The notes: generated by a model not told the origin, from the letters alone. Positions 1-7,562 are shown, counted from the stretch's first letter. The stretch: DNA of 10,130 nucleotides from CALZJC01 sp041574955 (GCA_041574955.1 JBFGNS010000154.1:1-10130), one strand, 5' to 3'. Translations and numbers: made by a program.

Positions 1-1632
1 GACGGCCGCCGGCTGCGCCCCGAGGCGCTGGCGGTGTCGATCGGCGGCCTGTCGATCGACCGGCTGTCGAGCCGCACGGTCAGCGAGCTGGGTCGGTTCT
101 TCGACGAACTCGAGCTCGACAAGCGCGAGCGCGCCATCGCCGGCAAGGTGGTGCAGGAGATCCGCGATCGGCTGCAGTTTCTCGACGACGTCGGCGTCGG
201 CTATCTCAGCCTCGAGCGATCGTCGGCCACGCTGTCGGGCGGTGAGAGCCAGCGCATCCGGCTGGCGACCCAGATCGGCAGCAAGCTGATGGGCGTGCTG
301 TACGTGCTCGACGAGCCGTCGATCGGGCTCCACCAGCGCGACAACGCGCGGCTGATCGCGACGCTCGAGGGGATGCGCGACCTGGGAAACTCGGTGCTGG
401 TGGTGGAGCACGACGAGGAGACCATCCGCGCCGCCGACTGGGTGATCGACCTGGGGCCGGGGGCCGGCATCCACGGCGGCGAGGTGGTCGCCGCCGGCAC
501 GCCCGACGACATCGCCGCGCACCGCCGGTCGCTCACCGGCCAGTACCTGCGCGGCGAGCGCCAGGTGCCGGTACCTGCCAAGCGGCGGCCGCCCGGCGAG
601 CGCCGGCTGGTGGTGCGCGGCGCCGCCCACAACAACCTCAAGGGGCTCGACGTCGAGCTGCCGCTCGGCCTGTTCATCGTGGTCACCGGCGTCTCGGGCT
701 CGGGCAAGAGCAGCCTGATCAACGACATCCTCTACCGCGCTCTGGCGCGCCACTTCTACCGCGCCGCCGACCGCGCCGGTACGCACGATGCCATCGAGGG
801 CCTCGAGCAGCTCGACAAGGTGATCGCCATCGACCAGAGCCCGATCGGCCGCACGCCGCGCTCCAACCCCGCCACCTACACCAACGTCTTCACCCAGATC
901 CGCTCGCTGATGGCGCGCGTGCCGGAGGCGCGCATGCGCGGCTACAAGCCGGGCCGGTTCAGCTTCAACGTCAAGGGCGGCCGCTGCGAAGCGTGCAAGG
1001 GAGACGGCCAGATCAAGATCGAGATGCACTTCCTGCCCGACATCTACGTCACCTGCGAGGTGTGCGGCGGCAAGCGGTACGGGCGCGAGACGCTCGAGGT
1101 GCGCTACAAGGGGCTCAACATCGCCGACATCCTGGACCTGACGGTGGAGCAGGCGGCCGAGCTGTTCCGCAACGTGCCGGCGATCCGCCGCATCCTGGCG
1201 ACGCTCGACGAGGTGGGCCTGGGCTACATCCACCTCGGCCAGCCGGCGACCACGCTGTCGGGCGGCGAGGCGCAGCGCGTCAAGCTGGCCAAGGAGCTGT
1301 GCAAGCGCTCGACCGGTCGCACCCTCTACCTGCTCGACGAGCCCACCACCGGGCTGCACTTCGACGACGTCGGCAAGCTGCTGAGTTTGCTGCACCGGCT
1401 GGTGGAGAAAGGCAACACGGTGGTGGTCATCGAGCACAACCTGGAGGTGATCAAGACCGCCGACTGGGTGGTGGACCTCGGACCGGAAGGTGGCGAGGCG
1501 GGTGGGCGGCTGGTGGCGGCCGGCCCGCCCGAGGCCGTCGCCGGGGTGCGCGGCAGCCACACCGGCCGCTATCTCGAGCGGCTGTTCGGGGCCCGCCCGG
1601 GCGGCGGGTCACGGCGACGGAAATCGCGCTAA
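1..1632 (+). CDS. uvrA: UvrA, excinuclease ABC subunit A (C-terminal part; 5' end outside window)
   Basis: UvrA is the damage-sensing ABC-type ATPase of nucleotide excision repair; it loads UvrB on lesions in the cytoplasm. The reading frame is open from base 1 and begins in the conserved stretch GRRLRPEALAV that follows the zinc-binding Cys pair of the first half, so the GTG at 34 is internal. Seen in order: first ABC signature LSGGESQRIRLA (from 232), Walker B VLYVLDEPSIGLH (from 295), second Walker A GVSGSGKSSL (from 688), second zinc module with paired cysteines CEAC (985) and CEVC (1054), second signature LSGGEAQRVKLA (from 1255) and Walker B YLLDEPTTGLH (about 1324). It has 543 residues against about 940 for the family, so roughly the first 400 residues, including the first Walker A and the UvrB-binding region, lie upstream. 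It ends in a basic tail, SRRRKSR. No damage is visible. Confidence 0.97.
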   Translation, partial: DGRRLRPEALAVSIGGLSIDRLSSRTVSELGRFFDELELDKRERAIAGKVVQEIRDRLQFLDDVGVGYLSLERSSATLSGGESQRIRLATQIGSKLMGVLYVLDEPSIGLHQRDNARLIATLEGMRDLGNSVLVVEHDEETIRAADWVIDLGPGAGIHGGEVVAAGTPDDIAAHRRSLTGQYLRGERQVPVPAKRRPPGERRLVVRGAAHNNLKGLDVELPLGLFIVVTGVSGSGKSSLINDILYRALARHFYRAADRAGTHDAIEGLEQLDKVIAIDQSPIGRTPRSNPATYTNVFTQIRSLMARVPEARMRGYKPGRFSFNVKGGRCEACKGDGQIKIEMHFLPDIYVTCEVCGGKRYGRETLEVRYKGLNIADILDLTVEQAAELFRNVPAIRRILATLDEVGLGYIHLGQPATTLSGGEAQRVKLAKELCKRSTGRTLYLLDEPTTGLHFDDVGKLLSLLHRLVEKGNTVVVIEHNLEVIKTADWVVDLGPEGGEAGGRLVAAGPPEAVAGVRGSHTGRYLERLFGARPGGGSRRRKSR

Positions 1633-1691
1633 GCCCCCTGCCCACAGGCATCTACGTGCGTCCACGGCGCCCGCGGCAGACGCCGGCAGGC

Positions 1692-1697
1692 TACAAT
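1692..1697 (+). promoter_or_regulatory. Possible -10 element TACAAT for the enhancer-binding-protein gene
   Basis: TACAAT, a 5/6 match to TATAAT, stands out in a GC-rich 72-bp gap between uvrA and the next gene. It ends exactly 7 nt before the ATG at 1705, so a transcript started here would begin at or next to the start codon (leaderless). No -35 hexamer and no Shine-Dalgarno are visible. A weak GCGGC-N4-GCCGG pair at 1673-1686 just upstream faintly resembles the dyads at 3186 and 3288, which could mean autoregulation, but such strings are common in this DNA. Confidence 0.35.
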
Positions 1698-1704
1698 CGA
1701 ACCG

Positions 1705-3183
<1,479 letters not shown>

Positions 3184-3185
3184 GT

Positions 3186-3200
3186 GCGGCGTTGCGCCGC
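3186..3200. promoter_or_regulatory. Dyad A, candidate upstream activator site
   Basis: GCGGCGTTGCGCCGC has 6-bp arms around TTG and starts 2 bp after the regulator's stop codon. It matches dyad B (3288-3302) at 12 of 15 positions; flanking T and G are also shared, giving TGCGGCRTTRYGCCGCG. Its centre is about 202 bp upstream of the -24 GG of the promoter at 3394-3409, within the usual enhancer range for bacterial enhancer-binding proteins. Alternative: a hairpin ending the regulator mRNA, though no T-tract follows. Confidence 0.5.
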
Positions 3201-3219
3201 GCATGTGGCAAAGTGTCCC

Positions 3220-3259
3220 GATCGGCTCTTGGGGCGCGGCGCTTGCGGCCCAGCCGATC
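3220..3259. other. Inverted repeat / possible hairpin after the regulator gene
   Basis: GATCGGCT (3220-3227) and AGCCGATC (3252-3259) are exact inverted repeats. An inner GGGC/GCCC pair (3232-3235 and 3248-3251) could extend the stem. It could be a factor-assisted terminator or mRNA 3'-end structure for the regulator. There is no T-run, so it is not a standard intrinsic terminator. Confidence 0.35.
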
Positions 3260-3287
3260 CTGAAGGGGGGCGGAGCGGGTCCTGGAT

Positions 3288-3302
3288 GCGGCATTATGCC
3301 GC
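3288..3302. promoter_or_regulatory. Dyad B, candidate upstream activator site
   Basis: GCGGCATTATGCCGC is a perfect palindrome with 7-bp arms around one central T. It shares the frame TGCGGCRTTRYGCCGCG with dyad A. The two centres (3193 and 3295) are 102 bp apart, and this one lies 100 bp upstream of the -24 GG. A dimeric Fis-type helix-turn-helix protein, such as the adjacent regulator, would suit such a site (inference). A second inverted repeat, TCGAGTC/GACTCGA (3306-3312 and 3332-3338), follows and is not related in sequence. Confidence 0.55.
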
Positions 3303-3393
3303 GGTTCGAGTCATGCCGGACCGCTCGGCCGGACTCGACCCAACTCGCTGAAGGCAGGGCGTTTAGCCGGCCAGATCCGGCCGGGACGGCGGT

Positions 3394-3409
3394 TGGCAGG
3401 GCGCTTGCT
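3394..3409 (+). promoter_or_regulatory. Sigma-54 (RpoN) -24/-12 promoter
   Basis: TGGCAGGGCGCTTGCT matches TGGCACG-N4-TTGCW at 11 of 12 specified positions; the only miss is C to G at position 6. The invariant GG (3395-3396) and GC (3407-3408) have the required 12-bp offset. The start of transcription would be near 3420, giving a leader of about 19 nt that contains GGAGGT before the ATG at 3439. Two dyads lie 100 and 202 bp upstream and a gene of the enhancer-binding family is adjacent, which is the expected architecture. Confidence 0.72.
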
Positions 3410-3428
3410 CTTTCCTTGGGCGTTCCAC

Positions 3429-3434
3429 GGAGGT
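3429..3434 (+). promoter_or_regulatory. Strong ribosome binding site of the 51-codon ORF
   Basis: GGAGGT lies 4 nt before the ATG at 3439. It is the best Shine-Dalgarno before an ATG in the window; most other genes here have weak ones or none. This is a main reason to accept the short ORF as a gene. Confidence 0.7.
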
Positions 3435-3438
3435 CCTG

Positions 3439-3594
3439 ATGCTCCAAGCCATCCGCAAAGCGATCGTCCTGCCAGGTGTGCCCGCCCAGACCGTCGTCGC
3501 GGCCGCGACCTTCGTGGCGTTCGGTTGGCTGCTGGTCAACGATCTCGTCCAGCCCCTGGCGGTGGCACTCCTGCAGCTGTTTCTCGCTTTCTAG
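3439..3594 (+). CDS. Small hydrophobic membrane protein (51 aa), function unknown
   Basis: ATG at 3439, TAG at 3592-3594. The peptide starts MLQAIRKAIVLPGVPAQ, with Arg6 and Lys7 as its only charged residues before the hydrophobic part. Residues 17-33 (QTVVAAATFVAFGWLLV) form a likely transmembrane helix. NDLVQP (34-39) is a short polar turn carrying the only acidic residue, and the end (LAVALLQLFLAF) is again hydrophobic. One transmembrane helix plus a membrane-lying tail, or a tight two-helix hairpin, are both possible. The basic N-terminus predicts that end in the cytoplasm. I recognise no family. Support for its being real comes from GGAGGT 4 nt upstream and the -24/-12 promoter placed to give a short leader ending at this ATG. 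It lies 41 nt before the anti-sigma kinase gene and may be the first gene of that operon. A membrane-anchored sensor or adaptor for the partner switch is only a guess. Confidence 0.68.
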   Translation: MLQAIRKAIVLPGVPAQTVVAAATFVAFGWLLVNDLVQPLAVALLQLFLAF

Positions 3595-3614
3595 ACAACG
3601 CCGGCCGCTCAGGC

Positions 3615-3623
3615 TGCTAGGCT
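3615..3623 (+). promoter_or_regulatory. Possible extended -10 (TGCTAGGCT) before the anti-sigma kinase gene
   Basis: TG-C-TAGGCT fits the extended -10 pattern TGnTAnnnT and ends 12 nt before the ATG at 3636. It could be an internal housekeeping promoter, uncoupling the three partner-switch genes from the sigma-54 promoter. No -35 is evident. Confidence 0.3.
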
Positions 3624-3635
3624 CACGCACTGAAG

Positions 3636-4085
3636 ATGGTTGACTCGGCTGTCCTGCGGGAGGTGACTCTCACGCTCCCGATGCTCCCGGACATGGAGAT
3701 CGCGGCCAGCAAGACGGCCACGGCGATGGCCGAGTACATGGAGATGAGCCCCGACCGGATCGACGAGGTCCGGATGGCGGTGGTCGAGGCCTGCATAAAC
3801 GCTATCGAGCACAGCGGCGCGCCGGACCGGAAGGTGCACATCACCTTCTCGATCCTCGGCGACCCGGCTCCCGAGCGGCTGCAGATCGAGATCACCGACT
3901 TCGGCGTCGGTTTCCGGCCCGCGAGCGTCGAGGAGCCGAACATCGATCAGAAGATCAAGGCGCTGCGCAAGCGCGGCTGGGGCCTGAAGATCATCGAAGG
4001 GTTGATGGACCAAGTCGAGGTCAAGACCGGCAACGAGGGAACGACCGTGATCATGACCAAAGCCCGGCAGGCGGGAGAGCGATGA
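3636..4085 (+). CDS. RsbW/SpoIIAB-like anti-sigma factor serine kinase (HATPase_c)
   Basis: Small GHKL-type ATPase, 149 residues, the usual length for RsbW/SpoIIAB. Family proteins bind a sigma factor or other target and phosphorylate a Ser on a partner STAS protein. Seen: first strand VTLTLPMLPD (10-19), N box AVVEACINAIEH (48-59) with Glu51 and the Mg-binding Asn55, G1 box ITDFGVGF (86-93) and G2 box RGWGLKII (113-120). The ATP site looks intact. The ATG at 3636 lacks a clear Shine-Dalgarno, but it leaves the first strand complete; the next Met would remove it. The stop overlaps the next start (ATGA at 4082-4085), implying translational coupling with the STAS gene, its likely substrate. No sigma factor gene follows, so the bound target is unknown. 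Confidence 0.9.
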   Translation: MVDSAVLREVTLTLPMLPDMEIAASKTATAMAEYMEMSPDRIDEVRMAVVEACINAIEHSGAPDRKVHITFSILGDPAPERLQIEITDFGVGFRPASVEEPNIDQKIKALRKRGWGLKIIEGLMDQVEVKTGNEGTTVIMTKARQAGER

Positions 4086-4438
4086 TGACGGAAGCGTTGA
4101 AGGTGAGGCTGGAGCAGCACGGCTCGATGGCCGTGATCTACACCGACGGCTACATCAACAACCAGGGGGGAGAGGAGATCGCCCGCGTCGCCTACGAGGC
4201 GATGGAAGGCGGCGCGCGCACGCTGCTGCTCAACCTCATGGGGACCAAGATCGTCAATTCGATCGGCATCTCGATCCTGATCGAGATCATCGAGAAGATG
4301 CTCGAGGTCGACGGCAAGCTGGCCTTCTGCTGCCTGACGCCGACGATCGAGAAGACCTTCAACATCATGGGCCTGACCCAGTACGCCGAGATCTTTCCCG
4401 ACGAAGAGCAGGCGGTGGGGAGCCTGAGCCCGGCCTGA
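4082..4438 (+). CDS. STAS-domain anti-sigma factor antagonist (RsbV/SpoIIAA-like)
   Basis: 118 residues, a single STAS domain. In partner switching the unphosphorylated form binds the anti-sigma kinase and frees its target. The phosphosite motif, usually D-S-S-G, is N-S-I-G here (59-62). Ser60 aligns with Ser58 of B. subtilis SpoIIAA, so phosphorylation remains possible, but the preceding Asp is Asn and the second Ser is Ile. The C-terminal helix signature (TPTIEKTFNIMGLTQYAEIF, 86-105) is typical. Two starts are possible, ATG 4082 and ATG 4085. GGGAG at 4073-4077 is 4 nt from the first and 7 nt from the second, so the second has the better spacing. It overlaps the kinase gene upstream, and the phosphatase gene starts 4 nt after its stop. 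Confidence 0.9.
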   Translation: MMTEALKVRLEQHGSMAVIYTDGYINNQGGEEIARVAYEAMEGGARTLLLNLMGTKIVNSIGISILIEIIEKMLEVDGKLAFCCLTPTIEKTFNIMGLTQYAEIFPDEEQAVGSLSPA

Positions 4439-4442
4439 GGCC

Positions 4443-6005
4443 ATGGGCGGTTCGGCGCCAGCGGCCTCCGAGAGCGCGAGCTGGCAGGCGCTGCTCGGAC
4501 TCGAGCGCCGGCGGGCCGGCGAGCAGGCGATCGTGCGCGCGCTGCTCGAGCGGCTGTGCGAGCGGGCTGGCTGGCGGGCTGCGGAGCTCGAGCTGGCCGA
4601 CGACGAGGGCTCGGGCGCGCGGCTCCAGGTCGGCTCGGCGGGCACCGGGGGCGCGGCCGGCTGGCCGAGCCTGGCGCTGCCCGGGGCGACGCTGCGCTAC
4701 CGGCCGGGCGAGTCGGCGGACGGCGCATCGCCGGCCGACGGCGACCTGGTGGCGCTGGCCGCTGCCGCCCACGCCTGGCGGCTCAGGCTGGTGCTCGAGC
4801 GCCAGCGGTTCGCCATCAACTACCGCGGCGTGGAGCTCGAGGCGCTGTACGACGTCGGGCTGGCCATCGCCTCGACCCTCGACTTCGAGCAGCTGTGCGA
4901 GGAGATCCTGCTGCGCGCGGTGTCGCTGCTCGACGCCCGGCGCGGCGCGCTGTACCTCGAGCGCGGCGACGCCTACCGGCTGGGCAAGACCCTGGGCGGG
5001 TCGGCGCGCGAGCAGATCGCGCGCGACGCCGAGGAGGTGCGCCGGCTGGTGGGCGGCCGCCAGGAGGGCGCCTGCCTGCTGCCGGGGGCCAGCTACGAGC
5101 TGGCGGTGCCGATCGAGGTCGACGGCCGGCCGCGCGGCCTGCTGGTGGTAGGGGACAAGGAGAGCCGGCACGGCGTCGGCCCGTTCCCCGACACCGATCG
5201 CCGCACCCTCGGTCTGTTCGCCAACCAGGCGGCGATCGCGCTCGAGAACGCCCGGCTGCACCGCGACGCGCTCGAGAAGGAGCGGCTCGAGCGCGACATG
5301 CAGCTGGCGGCCGAGATCCAGCGCCGGCTGCTGCCGACCGTCTATCCGCAGGTGGCGGGGCTCGAGCTGGTGGGCTGGAGCCGGCCGGCGCGGCACGTCG
5401 GGGGCGACTACTACAACCTGCTGGCGCGCCCCGAGGGCCGGGTGGTGGCGGTGGTGGCCGACGTGGCCGGCAAGGGCATGCCGGCGGCGCTCATGGTGTC
5501 GACCGCGCACTCGGCGCTCAACCTGCTGCTCGACCGCTCGGCGGTCGGGCCCGACCTGGTGGCCCGTCTCAACCGGCACATCCTCGAGGCGAGCGCGCCC
5601 AACAAGTTCATCACCCTGCTGCTCGCCGAGCTGGATCCGGCGAACGGCGACGTCCATTACGTCAACGCCGGCCACAACCCGGGTCTGGTGCTGCGTGCCG
5701 GCGGCGGGGTGGAGGAGCTGCCGCCGGGCGGGCTGCCGCTGGGGATGTTCGGCGGTGAGTACCGCGACGCGCGCGCGCGGCTCGACCCCGGCGACCTGCT
5801 CTGCCTGTACAGCGACGGCATCACCGAATGCGCCGATCGGCGCGGCGAGGAGTTCGGTCCGGAGCGGCTGGCCGACCTGCTGCGCCGCGGCGCCGGCAAA
5901 CCGATCGGCGAGCTGGTGCGCGAGGTCGACGGCGCCACCCTCGAGTTCGCCGAAGGCAGCGACCAGGCCGACGACCAGACCCTGGTCCTGCTCCGCCGCA
6001 GCTGA
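4443..6005 (+). CDS. GAF-domain SpoIIE/RsbU-type PP2C serine phosphatase
   Basis: 520 residues. Expected to dephosphorylate the STAS partner (Ser60) and so oppose the kinase encoded two genes upstream. Layout: N-terminal region 1-120 resembling a degenerate GAF domain, a clear GAF domain about 130-272 (starts LEALYDVGLAIASTLDFEQ), a helical linker 272-298 (LEKERLERDMQLAAEIQRRL), and a SpoIIE-type PP2C domain about 300-520. Metal-site motifs seen: VGGDYYN (319-325, Asp322), VVADVAGKGMPAALM (337-351, Asp340), VNAGHNP (407-413), YSDGITE (456-462, Asp458) and DDQTLVLL (510-517). The usual GGDYYD ends in Asn here. No membrane segment is seen, so it is probably cytoplasmic with a ligand-sensing GAF. 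The start has only AGG as a weak ribosome site, 4 nt after the STAS stop, so it is probably translationally coupled. Confidence 0.93.
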   Translation: MGGSAPAASESASWQALLGLERRRAGEQAIVRALLERLCERAGWRAAELELADDEGSGARLQVGSAGTGGAAGWPSLALPGATLRYRPGESADGASPADGDLVALAAAAHAWRLRLVLERQRFAINYRGVELEALYDVGLAIASTLDFEQLCEEILLRAVSLLDARRGALYLERGDAYRLGKTLGGSAREQIARDAEEVRRLVGGRQEGACLLPGASYELAVPIEVDGRPRGLLVVGDKESRHGVGPFPDTDRRTLGLFANQAAIALENARLHRDALEKERLERDMQLAAEIQRRLLPTVYPQVAGLELVGWSRPARHVGGDYYNLLARPEGRVVAVVADVAGKGMPAALMVSTAHSALNLLLDRSAVGPDLVARLNRHILEASAPNKFITLLLAELDPANGDVHYVNAGHNPGLVLRAGGGVEELPPGGLPLGMFGGEYRDARARLDPGDLLCLYSDGITECADRRGEEFGPERLADLLRRGAGKPIGELVREVDGATLEFAEGSDQADDQTLVLLRRS

Positions 6006-6298
6006 CCGGCGCGGTCGGCCGGACCGGCGATCCCAGAGCAGCTTGACTCGCCGCTGCGCCCGCCGAACCGGAGGCCGGCGTCAGAGGCGAGGGGAGAGGG
6101 TCGGCAGGTAGCTCTCGGCCAGCGCAGCGCAACGCCGATGGGAGTCCGACGCCGTTGCCCGCGCGCCAGCCGAGTGCAGGCGAGCGCATCCCCCAGCAGA
6201 GTCCGACTGGCGCGAGCCGGTACCTGGCGACCCTCTCCCCTCGCCTCCGAGCCGGCCCGGCCAGAACGAGTGCTGTCGGGCCAGCGCGAGGGACGGCG
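6006..6298. other. Convergent intergenic region, no gene
   Basis: This lies between the stops of the SpoIIE gene (+) and the GGDEF gene (-). I see no credible ORF. A 5-bp hairpin CGGTC/GACCG (6012-6016 and 6022-6026) follows the SpoIIE stop, and a 6-bp one GGCCCG/CGGGCC (6254-6259 and 6277-6282) follows the GGDEF stop on the minus strand. Neither has a T-run. The middle is occupied by the inverted-repeat element at 6084-6247. Confidence 0.6.
6084..6247. repeat. 164-bp element with long terminal inverted repeats (palindromic or MITE-like)
   Basis: The left end GAGGCGAGGGGAGAGGGTCG (6084-6103) has an exact 20-bp inverse at 6228-6247. After one mismatch the match continues with CAGGTA (6105-6110) against TACCTG (6221-6226), making 27-bp arms with a single mismatch. 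Inside are a second inverted pair, CGCGCCAG (6162-6169) and CTGGCGCG (6207-6214), and a direct repeat, GAGTCCGAC (6142-6150 and 6199-6207). No ORF is credible inside and no target-site duplication is seen. Possible roles: bidirectional transcription end between convergent genes, an extragenic palindromic repeat, or a small non-autonomous mobile element. Confidence 0.6.
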
Positions 6299-7426
6299 CT
6301 AGGCGCCCCGGCGGGGGACCGGCTCGCCGGCTACCGCGGAGCGGTTGCGGCCGGTCTCCTTGGCGACGTACATGGCGGCGTCGGCCAGCCGCAGCAGGGT
6401 GCTCTTGGCGCTTTCGACGCTCTCCGCCTCGCTGACGTGGCGGCGCAGGCTGGCGACGCCGACCGAGCAGGTCAGGCCCTTCAGGCCGAGCGGCTCCGGC
6501 TGGATCTCGCCGGCCTCGGAGCAGTAGGTCGAGCCCACGATGGTCTCGCGGATGCGCTCGGCCAGGTCGATCGCCGCCACCAGGTCCAGGCCCGGGAGCG
6601 CCAGCACGAACTCGTCGCCACCGTAGCGCGCGGCGATGGCACCGACCGGCGAGCTCACCTCCTGCAACAGCTGACCCACCTCGCGCAGCACCTGGCTGCC
6701 GGCCAGGTGACCGTGCGAGTCGTTGACCCGCTTGAAGAAGTCGAGGTCGAGAAACAGCAGCGACAGGTCGTTGCCCTGGGCCTGGCACTGCTCGATGCTG
6801 TGCGACAGTGCGATGTGCAGGTAGCGGTCGTTGTACAGGCCGGTCAGGTTGTCGCGCTTGGCAATCTCCTGGGCCTGCCGGCCGTCGAGCACGTTCTGGA
6901 TCGAGATCGAGATGTAGCCGGCGAAGATCTCGAGCAGGTTGAGATCCTGCTGACTGTAGAACTCCTTTTGCCGCCGGTTGACCAGCTCGAGCACGCCGCA
7001 CACCTCCTGCTCGATGCGGATCGGGATCGCCACCAGCGAGTGGGTGTAGTAGTCGTTCTGGCGGTCGAACACCGGGTAGAACAGCGGATCCGACTGCACG
7101 TCCTGGGTGCAGTACGAGCGGCCCTGGATATAGACGTGTCCCGCGATCCCCTTGTCGGCCGGGATCTGGCGGCCTACCAGGCTCTGCGACTTGGGGCCGA
7201 AGGCGGCGATGAAGGTGAGCGTGTTCTGCTCGCGCGTGGGGTGCTTGTCGGTCGGGTTGTCGAGCAGGATCGAGCCGGCCTTCGAGGGCACGAACTCGTC
7301 CGCCTTGCGCAGGATCTCCGCCAGGTTGTCGGCCAGGCTCATTTCGAGCGGAAACGACGGATTGGCCCGCCGCCGCTCGAGAAAGCGTTGCAGTTCCCTG
7401 GCGTCTAGAGAGTGGAGCTCGGCCAT
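6299..7426 (-). CDS. GAF-GGDEF diguanylate cyclase
   Basis: Makes c-di-GMP from two GTP; 375 residues from the chosen start. GAF domain about 25-180 (core FIAAFGPKSQSLVGRQIPAD, then GIAGHVYIQG, and SLVAIPI at 130-136), followed by GGDEF about 185-360. Seen: DNLTGLYNDRYL (192-203), FLDLDFFKRVNDSHGH (225-240) with metal and GTP ligands, the signature RYGGDEF (267-273) and LTCSVGVAS (318-326). The active site is intact. No RxxD inhibitory site is present five residues before GGDEF (that stretch reads SPVGAIA), so product feedback may be absent. No membrane segment is seen. The Met at 7426 begins just before the domain; the open frame continues upstream to 7588 with low-complexity residues that would overlap the divergent rsmA start, so it was not used. 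No good Shine-Dalgarno is seen. Confidence 0.92.
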   Translation of the reverse strand: MAELHSLDARELQRFLERRRANPSFPLEMSLADNLAEILRKADEFVPSKAGSILLDNPTDKHPTREQNTLTFIAAFGPKSQSLVGRQIPADKGIAGHVYIQGRSYCTQDVQSDPLFYPVFDRQNDYYTHSLVAIPIRIEQEVCGVLELVNRRQKEFYSQQDLNLLEIFAGYISISIQNVLDGRQAQEIAKRDNLTGLYNDRYLHIALSHSIEQCQAQGNDLSLLFLDLDFFKRVNDSHGHLAGSQVLREVGQLLQEVSSPVGAIAARYGGDEFVLALPGLDLVAAIDLAERIRETIVGSTYCSEAGEIQPEPLGLKGLTCSVGVASLRRHVSEAESVESAKSTLLRLADAAMYVAKETGRNRSAVAGEPVPRRGA

Positions 7427-7473
7427 CGGCTGCGGGTCGTCCGGCCCTGCGGCGGTGGAACCTGGCGGCGGCA

Positions 7474-7482
7474 ACGATAGCA
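7474..7482 (-). promoter_or_regulatory. Possible extended -10 (TGCTATCGT) for the GGDEF gene
   Basis: On the minus strand TG-C-TATCGT fits TGnTAnnnT, 47 nt before the GGDEF start at 7426. It is the most AT-containing spot in the 136-bp divergent gap to rsmA. No clear -35. Confidence 0.3.
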
Positions 7483-7549
7483 AAGATCGGTGCCGCGGCC
7501 TGTTGCACGCGCCGCACCGCCGCCCGCCGCGACGGCTCGGGGTCTCGCG

Positions 7550-7555
7550 TAGAGT
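7550..7555 (+). promoter_or_regulatory. Possible -10 (TAGAGT) for rsmA
   Basis: TAGAGT ends 7 nt before the ATG at 7563, the same spacing as TACAAT before the enhancer-binding-protein gene at 1705. A transcript from here would be leaderless or nearly so. No Shine-Dalgarno is seen at this start apart from a poor GAG. Confidence 0.3.
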
Positions 7556-7562
7556 GATACCT

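Noticed and set aside
3232..3246. Second possible -24/-12 promoter (GGGCGCGgcgcTTGC)
   Set aside because: It misses the T and A of the -24 element and the W after TTGC, lies inside a hairpin, and has no start codon with a ribosome site close downstream. The copy at 3394 is much better.
3184..3260. Intrinsic (rho-independent) terminator after the bEBP gene
   Set aside because: Stem-loops are present, but no T-run follows any of them. The same holds after the SpoIIE and rsmA genes.
3203..3439. 78-codon plus-strand ORF in the intergenic region
   Set aside because: It has no Shine-Dalgarno, covers dyad B and the -24/-12 promoter, and its composition is not protein-like. The 3439-3594 ORF is better supported.
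7152..7562. Upstream extension of the rsmA frame
   Set aside because: It runs antisense through the GGDEF gene; the family N-terminal motif begins 8 codons after the ATG at 7563.
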